Positions 49,563-61,837 of a DNA stretch of 64,000 bases are shown here, piece by piece. The notes below the pieces were generated by a model. It saw only the letters and a list, made by a program, of their open reading frames with translations. It had not been told where the DNA came from and searched no databases. The DNA is from Hsuehochloa calcarea (lineage: Eukaryota; Streptophyta; Magnoliopsida; Poales; Poaceae), in assembly GCA_036346395.1 (NCBI GenBank), contig CM070604.1:54091003-54155002 (forward strand). Reading direction: 5' to 3'. The position numbers and the translations under genes are program-made. Every line of letters begins with the position of its first letter. Position 1 is the stretch's first letter.

Positions 49563-50284
49563 GTTGAACTATTGATGGATGCATGTTCAGAATGAATCTT
49601 CAGATCAGTGTTGATATATGTTGTACTGGTATATGCATGCTCTGTATTGAACTATTGATGGATGCATGTTCATAATGAATCTTCAAAATGGCATAGTGGG
49701 CAGTGGCACTGGCTGAGTAGCTGGCACTGCCTTGAGTGCCTTCGGCCTTCCCAGTCATGCAGAGATGCAGATGTTGGCATGCTGCTTTGTGTCGCAGTGT
49801 CTGGGCGCCTGGCTGGAGTAGCTGCTGGCTAGTGCCACACTGCCACTGCAGTACTGCTACTACGGCACTGCCTAGTGCCTACTATACTGCTAGAGTGCTA
49901 GTGCTTCGAGATTCTTTATTGTAGATGTGTAGTCATGTACACATGTTACGTAAATTTGTTCTACCAAGATTTGTCGCAAAAGTAGTAGGATATTTGTATT
50001 CGACCGAATTGAGTACATATTAGATTTGAATTCGTATTCGTTACAACATTTGATTCGTATTCGAGAATGTTCGAATTCGTATTCGTGTTCATTTTAAAAA
50101 TATGGATTTGTATTCGTATTCGAGACTATTTGATTCGTATTCGATCCGTTTTCCACCCCTACCTCCCTGCAGCTCTTGAACTGCTGCTTACTGTGCCTCC
50201 CGAGCCGCTGCTTGGACCTTACAAGCCTCTGGCCCCTGCGATCGCTATATACGCGCCTCCTGCGGCTGCTGTGCGCGCATGTGT

Positions 50285-50955
50285 GCTGCTACCCAGATGA
50301 GGACATCACTAGCAAGCACACTACATCATCTACTTCAATTTTTGAACTATACAAGCCCCAACTAGACCAATGACAAGGGCTAGAGCAAGACAAATGCAAC
50401 AAGAGGTGAATCTTTTCCTTAGCAATTTCTTTTGCCCTCATGTGAATTGGTTGCTGCCTAATGCTTCCATTTTATGTGTCCTTAGATTCGAGGAAAAGGC
50501 AATGGATGGAAAAGAAGAATTGGAGACATGAGAAGCTAACCCCATATAACCATAGAAGATCATCATAAATGTAATGTAAGCGCATATGGCAGCACTATTG
50601 TAGCACCGACCTACTGTTCATGCACTGTAGCACCAACCTAAGAAGGCTACAAATATGGGTGCCTTCCTTCATGTATGAGGCATGGTTGAGAACAGAAATA
50701 GAACACTTTGTTCCTCTTTGTGTCTGAGCCATTTCCACCACCAATTGGGATTGTGTGTTATTTCTGAGTTGTCACTCCGTTGTTCTTGTGATTCCTTGGG
50801 ATTGCTTGAACGTGTCTACTCCATGATAGCAAGCTGACGAAGGTCGTAGCGTGTGGTTGAGTAATTTGAGTGATGCAGGTTGACGTATAAAGATGGTGGT
50901 TGGCCGTATCAATTACTAGGTTGCACGGGCTAGTTATCCACAATCCTACGTCGTG
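50285..50955 (+). mobile_element. Gypsy polyprotein tail and adjoining LTR fragment
   Basis: At about 50371 a frame encodes MTRARARQMQQEVNLFL, matching the GPMTRARAR-type tail found at the C-terminus of many plant Gypsy polyproteins. After it comes noncoding sequence with features of an LTR leader. The fragment stops where Copia coding sequence starts on the other strand (about 50955). Confidence 0.4.
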
Positions 50956-51168
50956 AAGACTAGAAAGCTCACCGCCTTCTGGTTTGATTCCCCAGTTCCA
51001 CTCTGGCTCCTACAGACTGTCCTTCACACAAACCAACTTATTAATTTTCAAGTAAATTTTGTACAACCGGTTCGGAGATCTTTTCACCTTCATCAACAGA
51101 TCGTTGTTCTTGTCATAGACTCACAAGAACTCATCATGCATCTTCACCCTGCACCCTTCTTTCGCCAA

Positions 51169-51468
51169 CTACCCGAGACTAAGTATGTTGATGCACAAAC
51201 TCGATATAAAATAAATTTCAGATATTAACTTCTTATCGTCGTTCTTGCATTGTAACAACATTGTTCCTTTGCCTTTTATCTGCACTGTGGAGTCATCGCC
51301 AAACTTGACTTTGCCCGTAATCTTCTCGTCAAGCTTATGGATTATGGAGCGATCTCCCGTCATGTGATTGATTGCTCCATTGTCCAAGTACCACTGCTCA
51401 GTGTGATTGTGGTTGCCTCCCTTCGCGCATAGTTTAGGAACTACGTTCTTCTCGTTCAACATCACCAT
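51169..51468 (-). pseudogene. Copia protease region
   Basis: Encodes WYLDNGAINHMTGDRS, the aspartic protease site of plant Copia elements in its common DNGA form, then VKFGDDSTVQIKGKGTMLLQ and CINILSLG. Upstream on the minus strand the zinc knuckle lies at 51671-51560. Confidence 0.8.
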
Positions 51469-51671
51469 GACCGGCGCCTCTTTAACACATAAGGAGAGAA
51501 GAAGGGTAGGCTCGTTATCGTATTCACTAGCTCGGGTGAGGGTTATCTCGTCGTTCTTCTACTTGTTTTGACAATCCGAAGCGTAGTGCCATACTCGTCA
51601 CAATTGAAGCACTTTATGTGGCTGCGGTACTCCGGCGCGTAGTGACCGTATTTGTCACATTCAAAGCACTT

Positions 51672-53384
51672 TGTTGGACCGAAAAGGCGACTAGAGGGGG
51701 GGTGAATAGGAGCACGCTCACTTTTTTTATAAATTATGAATTCAACACAATTTCACTTCAATAGCTATGAGGAAGCTATGAAGATCAATATACCAATACA
51801 GCGGAAGACTAGTATTGAATCCAATTTACCCCCTAAATAATACGATAAAAATCAACACAAGCTAAAGCACAAATCAGTACGGGCGGTCTGACCGATGTGT
51901 TAGTGGCGGTCGGACCGCTGACCAAATCGGTCGGACCGGTGCCCTCGGTGATCGGATCACTGGCTCGAAACGATGAAACGACCACGATGACGAAGTTGCA
52001 AATAGATCTAACTTTTGATTCTCAACTCCAAACTTCACGAAACTTGGTATACACATTCTCTATGATATTAAGGACCTATTCCAATCAACAATTATGATAA
52101 TTGTTGGACAAACAAGGATCCTTTACGATCTGATTGGAGAAAGGTCTAAAACCGAGCAAAAGTGAAAACTAGATCCAATCGCTTACTCGTGGGTGATTGA
52201 TGATCACGATGATCCTAGATGAGTTCCCACACAACACAGCAAGCTAATCCACGTGACGATATGAAGCAAAAACTCGTGGATCAAAGAAAGCCCTAAAATC
52301 ACGAAATTGAAAGCAAGAACGAAAAGAGACTTATCTCAAGCAAAACCTTGCATAGATTAAAACGTGATTGATGCTAGATTACACCCACTCCATCAAGGAT
52401 CAATGGTCAATCTAAGATCACGAAAATCCAATCAAACCTTCAAGAACCCTAGCCTCCACGCCTAGCTCTCCCTAAACAAAATTAGGGTTTTCTAATATAA
52501 AGAGGGTTAAGAGTTGGTGCAGCCACCATCCTCTCCAATTTATAGTGGAGGCTTAGACCTTCTAGAAGTTTGATCCAATTGGGCTCCCGTTAAGGCCCAC
52601 TAACAAACGGGTCACACACGCACGCTTCGCAAAGCGCCGTCTTTAACCTTTTGACCTAAACAGCTTCACCTAGCACCATCTTGAACCTCGGATTTGCTAA
52701 TAGGTCACCCTTGTCCATCTTGCGTCACGCTTGAGTCATTGACCTCACTCGGCATCGTCGATCGTTCTGAAGCTCAGCTCTCCAAGCCTAGTCCCGATCA
52801 TCCTCGCCGTTGACCGTCGTTAACCACCAAGCAACCTGCACAACCATAGACAAGTAAACCAATTTTGAGAATAAGTTCTTCACAACTTGACCCATGTTAG
52901 TTAAAACATGCATCATGCAATACATATGCCCTGAAACTCATGATTTTGATCTAACCAATGAACAACGCCACCACGAAGGCCGGCATTCAAGTGATAACCG
53001 GTCGGACCACCCCTCAGGGCCGGTCGGACCGCCAGCTATAGGCCGGTCCGACCGCCCAAAAGGACATAGCCGAATTTCAAGCCCTGAAATTCCGAAACCT
53101 TATGGAAACTTAAAAACGAATAGAACTTTTAACTGGAGACTCCAAAAATTATGGGACCAAGTGCAATAGAATTCCCTCAATTGCCTACACCCTCTATTTT
53201 TGGCCCAGCTCATTTTGACACTTTTTGGTCACGGCCGGTCCGACCGCCGATCATGGTCGGTCAGACCGCCCCTGTACTGACAGATCTGAACTTTGTCAAA
53301 AACCCGTGAAACGACAAACCATAAACTCCATTTCCAATTGTCACATCATCCTTAGATCTGGAGCATATCCCCATGGTATCCACA
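51672..53384 (-). mobile_element. Solo LTR 3, 1,713 bp, same superfamily as solo LTR 1
   Basis: Begins TGTTGGACCG, ends TATCCACA, and is flanked by CACTT on both sides (51667-51671 and 53385-53389). Start (AAGGCGACTAGAGGGGGG) and end (CATATCCCCATGGTATCCACA region) match solo LTR 1 closely. A TATAAATT box is on the minus strand at about 52537-52546. Palindromes CGGTCGGACCG and relatives cluster at about 51880-51945, 52995-53060 and 53233-53270. No coding capacity. Confidence 0.85.
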
Positions 53385-53853
53385 CACTTGATATGTGACT
53401 TGTCACAGGATCTGTCACCACCGTCTTGCCTAGCCAAGTCTCCACATCCTCCTCTGCCAAAACCATGACCACCAACACCGCGACCACATCCACACCAGTT
53501 TCCAGAGCCCCGACCATCTCCTTGAACCCAATTGAGTTCCTTTGTATGTTTGTTTCCTTCCTTTGCATCTTTTTCACAAGTAATGCTTGATCTGTCCTTG
53601 CCTTGCACCCTCTCTAAAGCCCATCATATACTTTAAGAGATCCAGTTACCTCTTATAGCTTCATGCTCTCAAGATTACTTGAATATAAAAGAGTTATGAC
53701 CACATGCACGTACCTCTGGGTAGTACTCGTAAATATTTCTCGACCGCCTAAATTTCCTCCAGTTTATCGCCAAGGGATCGAAGCTCGTTGACCACTGCCG
53801 TCAATTTTCCTGCGAACCCATCTACTGATTGAGTTTCACCCATATGCAACACC

Positions 53854-54177
53854 TCATACTCCCCTCGGAGAGTTTGTAGCCGTACGAAGAGCAATCCAGG
53901 CCTCCCGAGCAGTATCTTTCCCGACAAGCTGATTGAGCATCAAGTGAGGTATGACAGCGTAGATCAACGCCAATGTCGTTTGATCAGTCTTCAAGTCGAC
54001 CTCCACAGCCTTTCCTTTTGGATCGATCTTTCCCTCTTGATCGACCGGATTGTCTACTGCGTCCCAGACCCCCTGGGCACGCATGTTCACTCGTATCTTC
54101 ATAGCCCAAGCTGGGTAGTTCTCTGAAGTGAGAACCGGGTATGGAAGCGAATTTGGTGCAAAACTGTTGGGGGCCAT
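53854..54177 (-). pseudogene. Copia gag, N-terminal part
   Basis: Codes for a 107-residue open stretch with YPVLTSENYPAWAMKIRVNM, WDAVDNPVD, DQTTLALIYAVIPHLM and GKDTAREAWIALRTA, the standard Copia gag pattern. It continues in other frames to about 53390. Confidence 0.8.
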
Positions 54178-54960
54178 CTCGCTCTTCCTTCTCTGAAGAT
54201 GAACAAATGATTTTCAGTAACCTACTCTGATACCACGTGTAGTCGAACCACCTTCGACCAGGTAGTCGAAGCCTTGCGACTAGTATAGTCAAAGCCTTCC
54301 GACCAATCGAACCTCCTCGGACCTCCTTCCGACTAGGTAGTCGAAACTCCTCGTGTAGTCGAACTCCTTCCGACTAGGATGTAGTCGAACCCTTCCGACC
54401 ACGTGGTCGAAACGATGAACAATACTCAATGAGCTAAAGTCAACCCGACCATCCTCTGTTTTCACTACATACTCGATGATCAGTACTCGAAGAACATTGT
54501 GGTCGAAATAAAGTGATCGGATCTATAGACCGGTGTGGTCGAAATACACTGGTCGAAGCTATAGACTAGTTGTCGAAGTGGCCAGGCCCCACACCTTCCG
54601 CGCTGGTCGGCTCGGTCCTGTGCTCGCCCGAGCTCCTGCGGTCGCCACTCGCTTCCCGCTCTCCCCGACCGTAGTGCCAGGTGTTGTCATTCCATACTTC
54701 CACGCTCGAAAAGGGGTTAGATTTGCAAATACAGTGCTAGATCCATTTTTGCTACTGAGGAGGCGGCAGGGCCCAAAAAAAATAAATCGATATGCTGTGG
54801 CCTGTGGAGAGGGAGAGAGATGATAAGCCCAGCTCAGCCCATCTCCTACATACAGACACAGTTGCGGGTGCCTGTGGACAGAGGTGCTTTGGATCAGGTT
54901 GTTGCGCTACATACAGAGTCCTTTCTCCGCTCCGCTAGGGTTTCCGCCGCCACCTTCGCC

Positions 54961-57936
54961 ATGTACGGCCACCGCGGGTAAGCCCCCCCCCCCTCCCCCT
55001 ACTACCCTATCTCTGCTGGTTTCTGCCCTCTCTGATCTGATTTAGACTTTTAGCCTAGCCTTCCACGGACGGGTAGGGTAAATCACTACCTGTTTTCTTC
55101 ATCAATTCCATTCGATGGGATCAGGTTGTTGCGCTACATACAGACAGAGGTGCTTGTTGCTGGGATTTTAGCCTGTTAATCTCCTAGGCGGATCCTAGTT
55201 ATTATGGGAAATCATTGGGTTGGGGAATTACTTTTTTTTTGGGGGTGGTCTTTGATCCCCCACCTCGATATTGGGAAATTAGCTGTTAGCTCTGCCTGAT
55301 GTGCCTGTGGTGACTCGTACAAAACAAAACACCTGTATGAATTTGCATTTGTCACAGCCTGTTAGTTTTTTACTGGCTTTTCAGATAACTGTTTCTCATA
55401 TATAGTGCTAGATCGACCAATTGCCACAACCTGCTTCCTATTATACAATGAAAAAATATTCTAGTCCCATTGTTCGTTGAGTTCCCCTGATGTGTCTGTG
55501 GTGACTCTGCCTGATGTGCCTGTCGTGACTCGTCTAGTTAGTTTTCAAAACAAAACACCTGTATGAATTTGCATGTGCCACAGCCTGTTAGTTTTTTTCT
55601 GGCTTTTCAGATAACTGTTTCTCATATATAGTGCTAGATTGACCAATTGCCACAACTTGCTTCCTATTATACAATGAAAAATATTCTAGTCCCATTTTTT
55701 GTTGAGGGGAGCTATCTGTATGTACTTCCTCGTGCATCACCAAGAGCATCCAGTTATCATTCGTTTGTTGAGTTCCCCTTGTCTTGAGATGGCCAACGAA
55801 TGGGTAGCCAACTCAACGAGCGGTTAGCGCTATCTCAAGACAAGTTCCCCTCCTTTCTCCGTACCAACTCAACGAACGGTTACCTGATTCGCTACCCATT
55901 CGGCTATCTCAAGACAAGAGGAACTCAACGAACGAATGGTAACCGGATGCTCTTGGTGATGCACGAGGAAGTACATATAGATAGTTCCCCTCAACGAATG
56001 GGTAGCCAACTCAACAAACAGTTCCCCTCAACTAGAAAACTAACTGTTAGCTCTGCCTGTGGTGACAAGTCTAGTTAGTTTTCAAAACAAAACACCTGTA
56101 TGAATTTGCATTTGCCACAGCCTGTTAGTTTTTTTTCCGGCTTTTCAGATAACTGTTTCCCGTATATAGTGCTAGATCGACCAATTGCCACAACCTGCTT
56201 CCTATTATACAATGAAAAATATTCCTGTGGTGAATAGTTCCCCTCAACAAAACAAAACTATCAGATCAGATAGTTCCCCTCAACAAACGAATAGCCAACT
56301 CAACAAACAGTTCCCCTCAACGAAAAAACTAACTATTATATAGTGCTAGATCGACCAATTGCCACAACCTGCGTCCTATTATACAATGGAAAATATTCTA
56401 GTCCCATTTTTCGTTGAGTTCCCCTGATGTGCCTGTGGTGACTCGTCTAGTTAGTTTTCAAAACAAAACACCTGTATGAATTTGCATTTGCCACAGCCTG
56501 TTAGTTTTTTTTTCTGGCTTTTCATATAACTGTTTCTCATATATAGTGCTAGATATCCTATCCAACTGTCATCAAGCAAAGGATGCTACGCAATGTCATG
56601 TCAATCTAGTTTATCTTGTTCCCTGCAATTAAATGTCATGACTTGGACAAGTATCCACTTTGACTGGTTTTGTCCACTTAGATTAGATATGAAGTTATGA
56701 AGTATGAACTGTTAATTGTAAGTTTCAGCTCGATTCATTAAATGCAATATAGAACCATCATGTTGTTGTACTCAAATATAGCTTTTGACTGTTCAGAAAG
56801 CCAATATCAGTCATAACGTGGGCACCATTTACTTCTAATCATACTTTATTTGGGTTCAAGTGATGGATGTTCTATCAATGAGTGTAGTCGCATTTAAATT
56901 CCGTTTACCTATTAAATATTAATATGTTCTGTAGATCATTTATTTTCTGAGCAATTACTTTTATATTTGGGTTATTTTCATGAAATGGGGATTGAGAGAT
57001 GGGGGGATATTCTCCTTTTCTTTTTCTTTTTTTTGGGACTGGATTATCTGAAGGGCAATGATGGGAGGCGGGGGGGTTTCGGATGGGTACGAGGGATCAA
57101 AGAGGCCACGAATGATGGAATCGAATCCATACTTCGCAGTGACCGCAGGGAGTCCGTTGGATGTCTCAAAGAGGGCCAGGATGATGGAACCAGGCCCTCC
57201 CTATTTTGGAGTCATGGGCAGCAGCACCAGCGGTGGCAGCGGCGGCTTTTACCAGCCCTACAGCGGCAACTTAGCTGGTGCAGGGGTTAACAGTGGCATC
57301 CAAAACTTTCCAGGGGTCCGTCTACGAGGGCTCCCTTTTGACTGTGACGACCTTGACATCTGCAAGTTCTTTGTGGGGCTGGACATAGTGGACTGCCTCC
57401 TGGTTCACAAGAATGGCCGCTTCTCCGGTGAGGCTTTTGTTGTCTTCCCGTCGGCCACGCAGGCTGAATTTGCACTGCATCGCAACAGGCAGAACATGGG
57501 CAGGAGGTACGTTGAGGTGTTCAGATGCAAGAAGCAGGAGTACTACAGTGCAATAGCTGCTGAGGTGAACCAGGGCGGTTTCTTCGACTCAGAATACCGG
57601 CACTCCCCACCTCCTCCGCGGCCCAAGAAACTGGCTGAAGACAAGAGCAGCATGGAGTACACTGAGGTGCTGAAGCTGCGTGGACTTCCCTATTCTGCTA
57701 CCACGGAAGACATCATCAAGTTCTTTGTGGAGTACGAGCTGACAGAGGATAATGTGCACGTTGCATACCGCCCGGATGGGAAGGCCACCGGCGAAGCCTA
57801 CGTGGAGTTCCCGACAGCTGAGGTTGCAAAGACGGCCATGTGCAAGGATAAGATGACCATCGGGACAAGGTACGTGGAGCTGTTCCCATCAACCCCAGAG
57901 GAGGCTAGCAGGGCGAAATCGCGATCCAGGCAATGA
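54961..57936 (+). CDS. hnRNP F/H-like RNA-binding protein (two quasi-RRMs)
   Basis: Two exons: 54961-54977 (MYGHRG, the last codon split) and 57054-57936 (stop TGA), giving 299 residues. The tiny first exon joins in phase to GAMMGGGGVSDGYEGSKRPR, the usual start of plant hnRNP F/H-like proteins. RRM1 is at about residues 93-165 (VRLRGLPFDCDDLDICKFF, GRFSGEAFVVF, RRYVEVF) and RRM2 at about 210-286 (LKLRGLPYSATTEDIIKFF, GKATGEAYVEF, TRYVELF). These quasi-RRMs lack standard aromatic RNP residues and bind G-rich RNA, acting in nuclear pre-mRNA processing. A Gly/Ser-rich linker precedes RRM1; the C-terminus is SR-like (RAKSRSRQ). The 2.08-kb intron is full of repeats. Confidence 0.9.
55291..56560. 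repeat. Four or more copies of a ~205-bp repeat in the hnRNP intron
   Basis: A unit with CCTGATGTGCCTGTGGTGAC, AACACCTGTATGAATTTGCA, TATAGTGCTAGATCGACC and CCTATTATACAATG recurs at about 55291, 55506, 56052 and 56336-56560. The third is shortened and the fourth is rearranged. A foldback lies between copies two and three. Confidence 0.85.
55700..56000. repeat. Foldback of about 300 bp inside the intron repeats
   Basis: The left arm (from 55700, with CTTCCTCGTGCATCACCAAG) pairs with the right arm (55870-56000, with CTTGGTGATGCACGAGGAAG). Arms are about 110-125 bp with scattered mismatches and a short centre near 55845. It looks like an inserted foldback or MITE-like element; no target duplication was established. 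Confidence 0.75.
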
Positions 57937-58195
57937 AGAATGATTGGACTCCTTAAAGTCTTATCAAGCAAATGCCCAACCGCGGGTGGCCGCCGTGAGC
58001 AGCTGCTGCATTCGAGTTTAGCTTAATTTCACTCTGCGTGCTTAACTGGTATCGTTGTTAGGCCTGTTTGTTGTGTTAGTTTGCGTCCTGCTGCTACTAG
58101 TTGGTGTGGTGCTTAACTTTTATGAATTGTTACCTAAGAGAAAACGTGGTTGTATGAGATGCTGCGCTTGTACGACATGAATGAACCCCTTTTCC

Positions 58196-58232
<37 letters not shown>

Positions 58233-61200
58233 TTGTTGATGTTTTTATTGGTGAAGCAGGGGAGGGGATGGAATTTGTCGATGCTGCACTGCACCGCACC
58301 GCACCTTAAAAGCACAATCGAGTTACCAGGATTAGGATTACTCGAACTCGAGGAGTAATTCTATTCTTGTTACTACATTGTTTGGGAACGAACTTGCTGA
58401 TAAGAGATGGAGGATAACAAGAATATTCTAGACTCGAGAGCTCATGCGCGTTAACCAAAAACAGAAGAAAGTTTGGTCGACATGGACCAAGTATGTCATA
58501 TGACCCGTACTAGTGCTACCAATAAGCCTCTCTGACCCTTTTGTTTAGCCTCTAGACCCTTTATGGGAATCTGCAGGATGCACATGCCTTTCCGGTCCGG
58601 CCTTTTGTTAGCTTGTATCTGGTGACCATTATAATTATGAATCTAAATTAAGGTACAAAGGGTAGTGCAAGATCATAACAGGCCCAGAGTAATCCTTACC
58701 TTTGTTTTTGGTTCATTTAAACTCCTTTGGAAGCGAAATGGTAAAAACAACCTAGTCCACGGCAAGGCGCATGCGCAGCGCGACATGCAAAGCTTGCCAC
58801 ACCGCATTCTTGGTCAGCAGTAGGCCCACTGTTGCGGCATTTTCGCGCCGTATAGATGTTATTTTTGCTATTTCATTCGCTGAAGACTATTTTTGCTATT
58901 TCACTTTGAAATCATGCTAATTAGCCAAAAACTCTACTAGCTTTAGCATGCAGGGAAATACCTCTCTCTATATATATTATCTTAACTAATAAAAGAGTTT
59001 ACTTCCGCGCAGCTGGGACGATGTCTTTTCTTCTGTTCGCGTAGTTGGTCTCTCCCATCTCTCTTAAAATTCCTCTTCGATACGCACTAACATGTGAACC
59101 TAACCTGACAGGGAAAAGGTCCCCTAGCTCGTGAACGTATACATACCCCCTACTTCTTTCGCAACCACCCAAATCGTCGCCGCCCTACTTCTTCACATGC
59201 ACACACAGAAATTTGTCGTCGTCGCACTCCTTTCTGTCTCGCATCACGACTCGCCACCTGCGCCCGTCCGGCATTCGCTTTGTGCCGCAGAGAACCCGAC
59301 CCCCTTCAGCACTCAGTCTGTGGGTTGCAATGATGGCATACACGAAGATGAGGGGATCTAATAGCGTAGGAGGCGGCGACGCGGAGAGGTAGCCATGACA
59401 CTACGGTAGCAATGGATCAATATGTTTGTTGTAAATTGCTGTCAGTTCAATTGGTAGGTGCTGGAGCATTGGCGCCGCCTTGAGATGATATGGAAGGCGA
59501 GTAAGAGTAAGAGGCTATAGCAGATTGACGCCGAACACCCCAATTGGCCCCTCCAAGTGATTATCCGGCCGGCCGCAGTCACATGGATGGATGGATGGAT
59601 GGATGCTTGTCATTAATACTGTGCTATACGGTGGCCAAGAATTAATTTAGGATCAATCCAGTCACAAGGCTAATTAAGAGGTCGAGAGGAGGATAGAGGA
59701 AATTGGGGACAAGGTGCTTAGTAGAAAAGCTGCCCCAAATCAAAGCAAAGGTAGGCACGGCCAGCATGCAGTGCAGTGCAGTGCAGATGGATGGAGACTG
59801 TTGGACATGGACCAGGTTTTATGCATACATACATACATACATGTAATGTAATGTACTAATCAAATCCGAGCTGAAGCTAGTGGTTAATTTGCCCATCCAT
59901 CCAGAATAAACTAACTCCAAGCTAAGTCCGGCCAGAGGTAGCGATGGACACATGATCTGATCTGATCAGATGAGAACCTGAAACCCCATCCATGCCTTTC
60001 TTTGTTCTGATTCTTTTCTTCTCCATGGGAAGAAGCGAATTAAAGGAGGGAGGGAGGGACATGAGCAGCAAGCATCTCGATCGGGCATTGGATTCCTACC
60101 TCTTCCCATCTTATTCTTATCCCCTACTGGCTAACTAGCCTCCCCCTCCCCCTCCCCCCGTGGCGATCGCATTGGATTTCTTGTACCTGATAGCTACCAG
60201 AATCTGTCAAAGTGAACAAAAGTCCCAGGATGCGATCGCAGGTCAAGAGGTTTGGTTCGCCAGTGGTATTTATCTATCCTTAGTTGCAGCCATACGTACG
60301 CATCCATCCGTTCGTCCCTAGTCGTAGTCCATGTGCACAGTTTTATAAAGGTGGTGGTATATCTACCTATCAAACCGTCATTTAGAGGGAGATGATTTGA
60401 GACTCCTTTGTTATTGCTCTATAGTCAGGCTTATGGGTATAGCGGCCGAACGATTTGGACTGGAAAGCTGGTTTGATCGAGAGCTGGTCAAATTAAGACT
60501 CGCACATGCAGAGCAATGCAATGCCGATTTTTTTTTTTAAAAAAACATATTATTATTATTTAGATTACGATCTACCTATCTTGTACACAACTCAAATGAT
60601 GTACTACATAATTGGACTATATTTATCTAATCTACTAAATTCTATGTCGCTATTTTTGTTTGCTAACCAACAAGGTTTTGACATAATGTGCAAAGTTTCA
60701 AAAAAAGTACATACAAGATGGCTAATTGAATCCGATGCTCCGTCTACATTTCCTCAACGATGAACTGGTAGAGCTTCGCTACCTTTCTTCTCTTCTGTTT
60801 TTTCTGGATTTAAAATGAGCTTTAGAGTGATATTTCAGGATTATAATAGTTGGATTTCTATCACCAGTTCAACTAGCGATAGGAGCATCATTCAACTTCT
60901 TATCGTCAGTTGAATTGGCAACTGGCGACAGGGATCGACGGAGTTTCTGTCGCCAGTTCAAACGACGGCAGTAACCTATTTTTATAATTTTGTAGGGTGG
61001 TTATTTATTTTTATAATTTTATTAAATATAAATATTTTTTTTTAAAAAAAATTCATGCAATGCCGACGACGACCATTCCGTCTGAATGAATGCGCCGCAC
61101 TTACTCGCTCCCCTCGTCCTCCGTGCAGTGCACACACCACCGTTCACGCTAAGTCTAGTTCTCCCTCCGTCTCTCTTTTTTTTCTCTCTCTCTCCTGCCT

Positions 61201-61600
61201 TTTTCTGGACTTGTCACGTAAGAAGGTAGAGAACTTATGACCATTATATTCCAATGAAAATCAAACAATAAAGAAATAAGGGGGAAATAAAAAAAAGGAA
61301 AAGAAGTAGAAAATTAAAAAGATTTACCATGGAGTTGGGTTGGAGGTTTTGTTCCGTTTCGAAATACACTTTGCTCACGAGGATTGTGCTTACTAGATAG
61401 TCGCAGAATTTCATAGGACCAGGTGTGTTAATGGATCACGTACGAATTGAATAGTTGTTTTTATGTATTTGTTTTTTTTTAATGAATATAAATTTAAATA
61501 TTATCAAATACGAATCAAACGCTGTAATAAATACAAATACGAATCGAATACCTATTCAATTCGGTCGGATTCAGATATCACTATTTCAGCTAAAAATATG
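57937..61600. other. Spacer between hnRNP and SKU5-like genes
   Basis: 3.7 kb without a recognisable gene. It holds a CT microsatellite in the hnRNP 3' region (58198-58228), GATG units at about 59582-59604, GCAGT units at about 59768-59785 and CATA units at about 59824-59841. A stretch at about 60860-60975 has TCGCCAGTT and AACTGGCGA in both orientations, like the subterminal part of a DNA transposon. Confidence 0.45.
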
Positions 61601-61761
61601 AATTCACACTGAACTTAACCCTCGTGTACATTGCAGCTGTGCTCTCTCTCCCTCTGCTTGGGGTTCAACTTTACTTTCCTCAAAACCACCCCAAACCCCT
61701 GCTGCTGCTTCTCTCTTCGCCTCGCCAGTCTTCGCTTCTCTCAACTAGTCACGCGCTCTCA

Positions 61762-61794
61762 GACAGAGAGAGAGAGAGAGACCCCAAGAATCGG

Positions 61795-61829
<35 letters not shown>
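61762..61829 (+). repeat. GA-rich tract in the SKU5-like 5' leader
   Basis: Two runs of GA dinucleotides (about 61762-61779 and 61798-61829) end nine bases before the start codon. Such tracts are candidate BPC/GAGA-factor sites, but no function is shown here. Confidence 0.8.
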
Positions 61830-61834
<5 letters not shown>

Positions 61835-61837
61835 CCA

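Larger units (their letters stand above)
48071..50157 (+). mobile_element. Degraded hAT transposon with ricesleeper-type transposase remnant
   Basis: Holds a transposase pseudogene (48120 to about 49060) and ends on the right with subterminal CGTATTCG repeats and TTTTCCACCCCTA at about 50157. The left terminus is unclear. Between transposase and right end are tandem repeats (49461-49562) and low-complexity sequence. Confidence 0.5.
50955..54710 (-). mobile_element. Copia retrotransposon remnant, minus strand, split by solo LTR 3
   Basis: On the minus strand the 5' LTR begins somewhere near 54700 and ends at 54238. Two bases later comes TGGTATCAGAGTAGG, a methionine tRNA primer site (rev. 54221-54235). 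Gag starts at 54177 (LTSENYPAWAMKIRVNMRAQ) and reaches a Gly-rich stretch and zinc knuckle. Protease (WYLDNGAINHMTGDRS) lies at about 51385, and the GAG-pre-integrase segment (MKVKRSPNRLYKIYL, broken by a shift) near 51080. Integrase, RT and the 3' LTR are absent. A solo LTR splits the zinc knuckle. Confidence 0.75.

Noticed and set aside
58960..59010. Possible Helitron 5' end (TCTATATATATTATCTTAAC and ACTAATAAAAG)
   Set aside because: The start resembles grass Helitrons, but I found no 3' hairpin with CTRR end, so it stays unproven.
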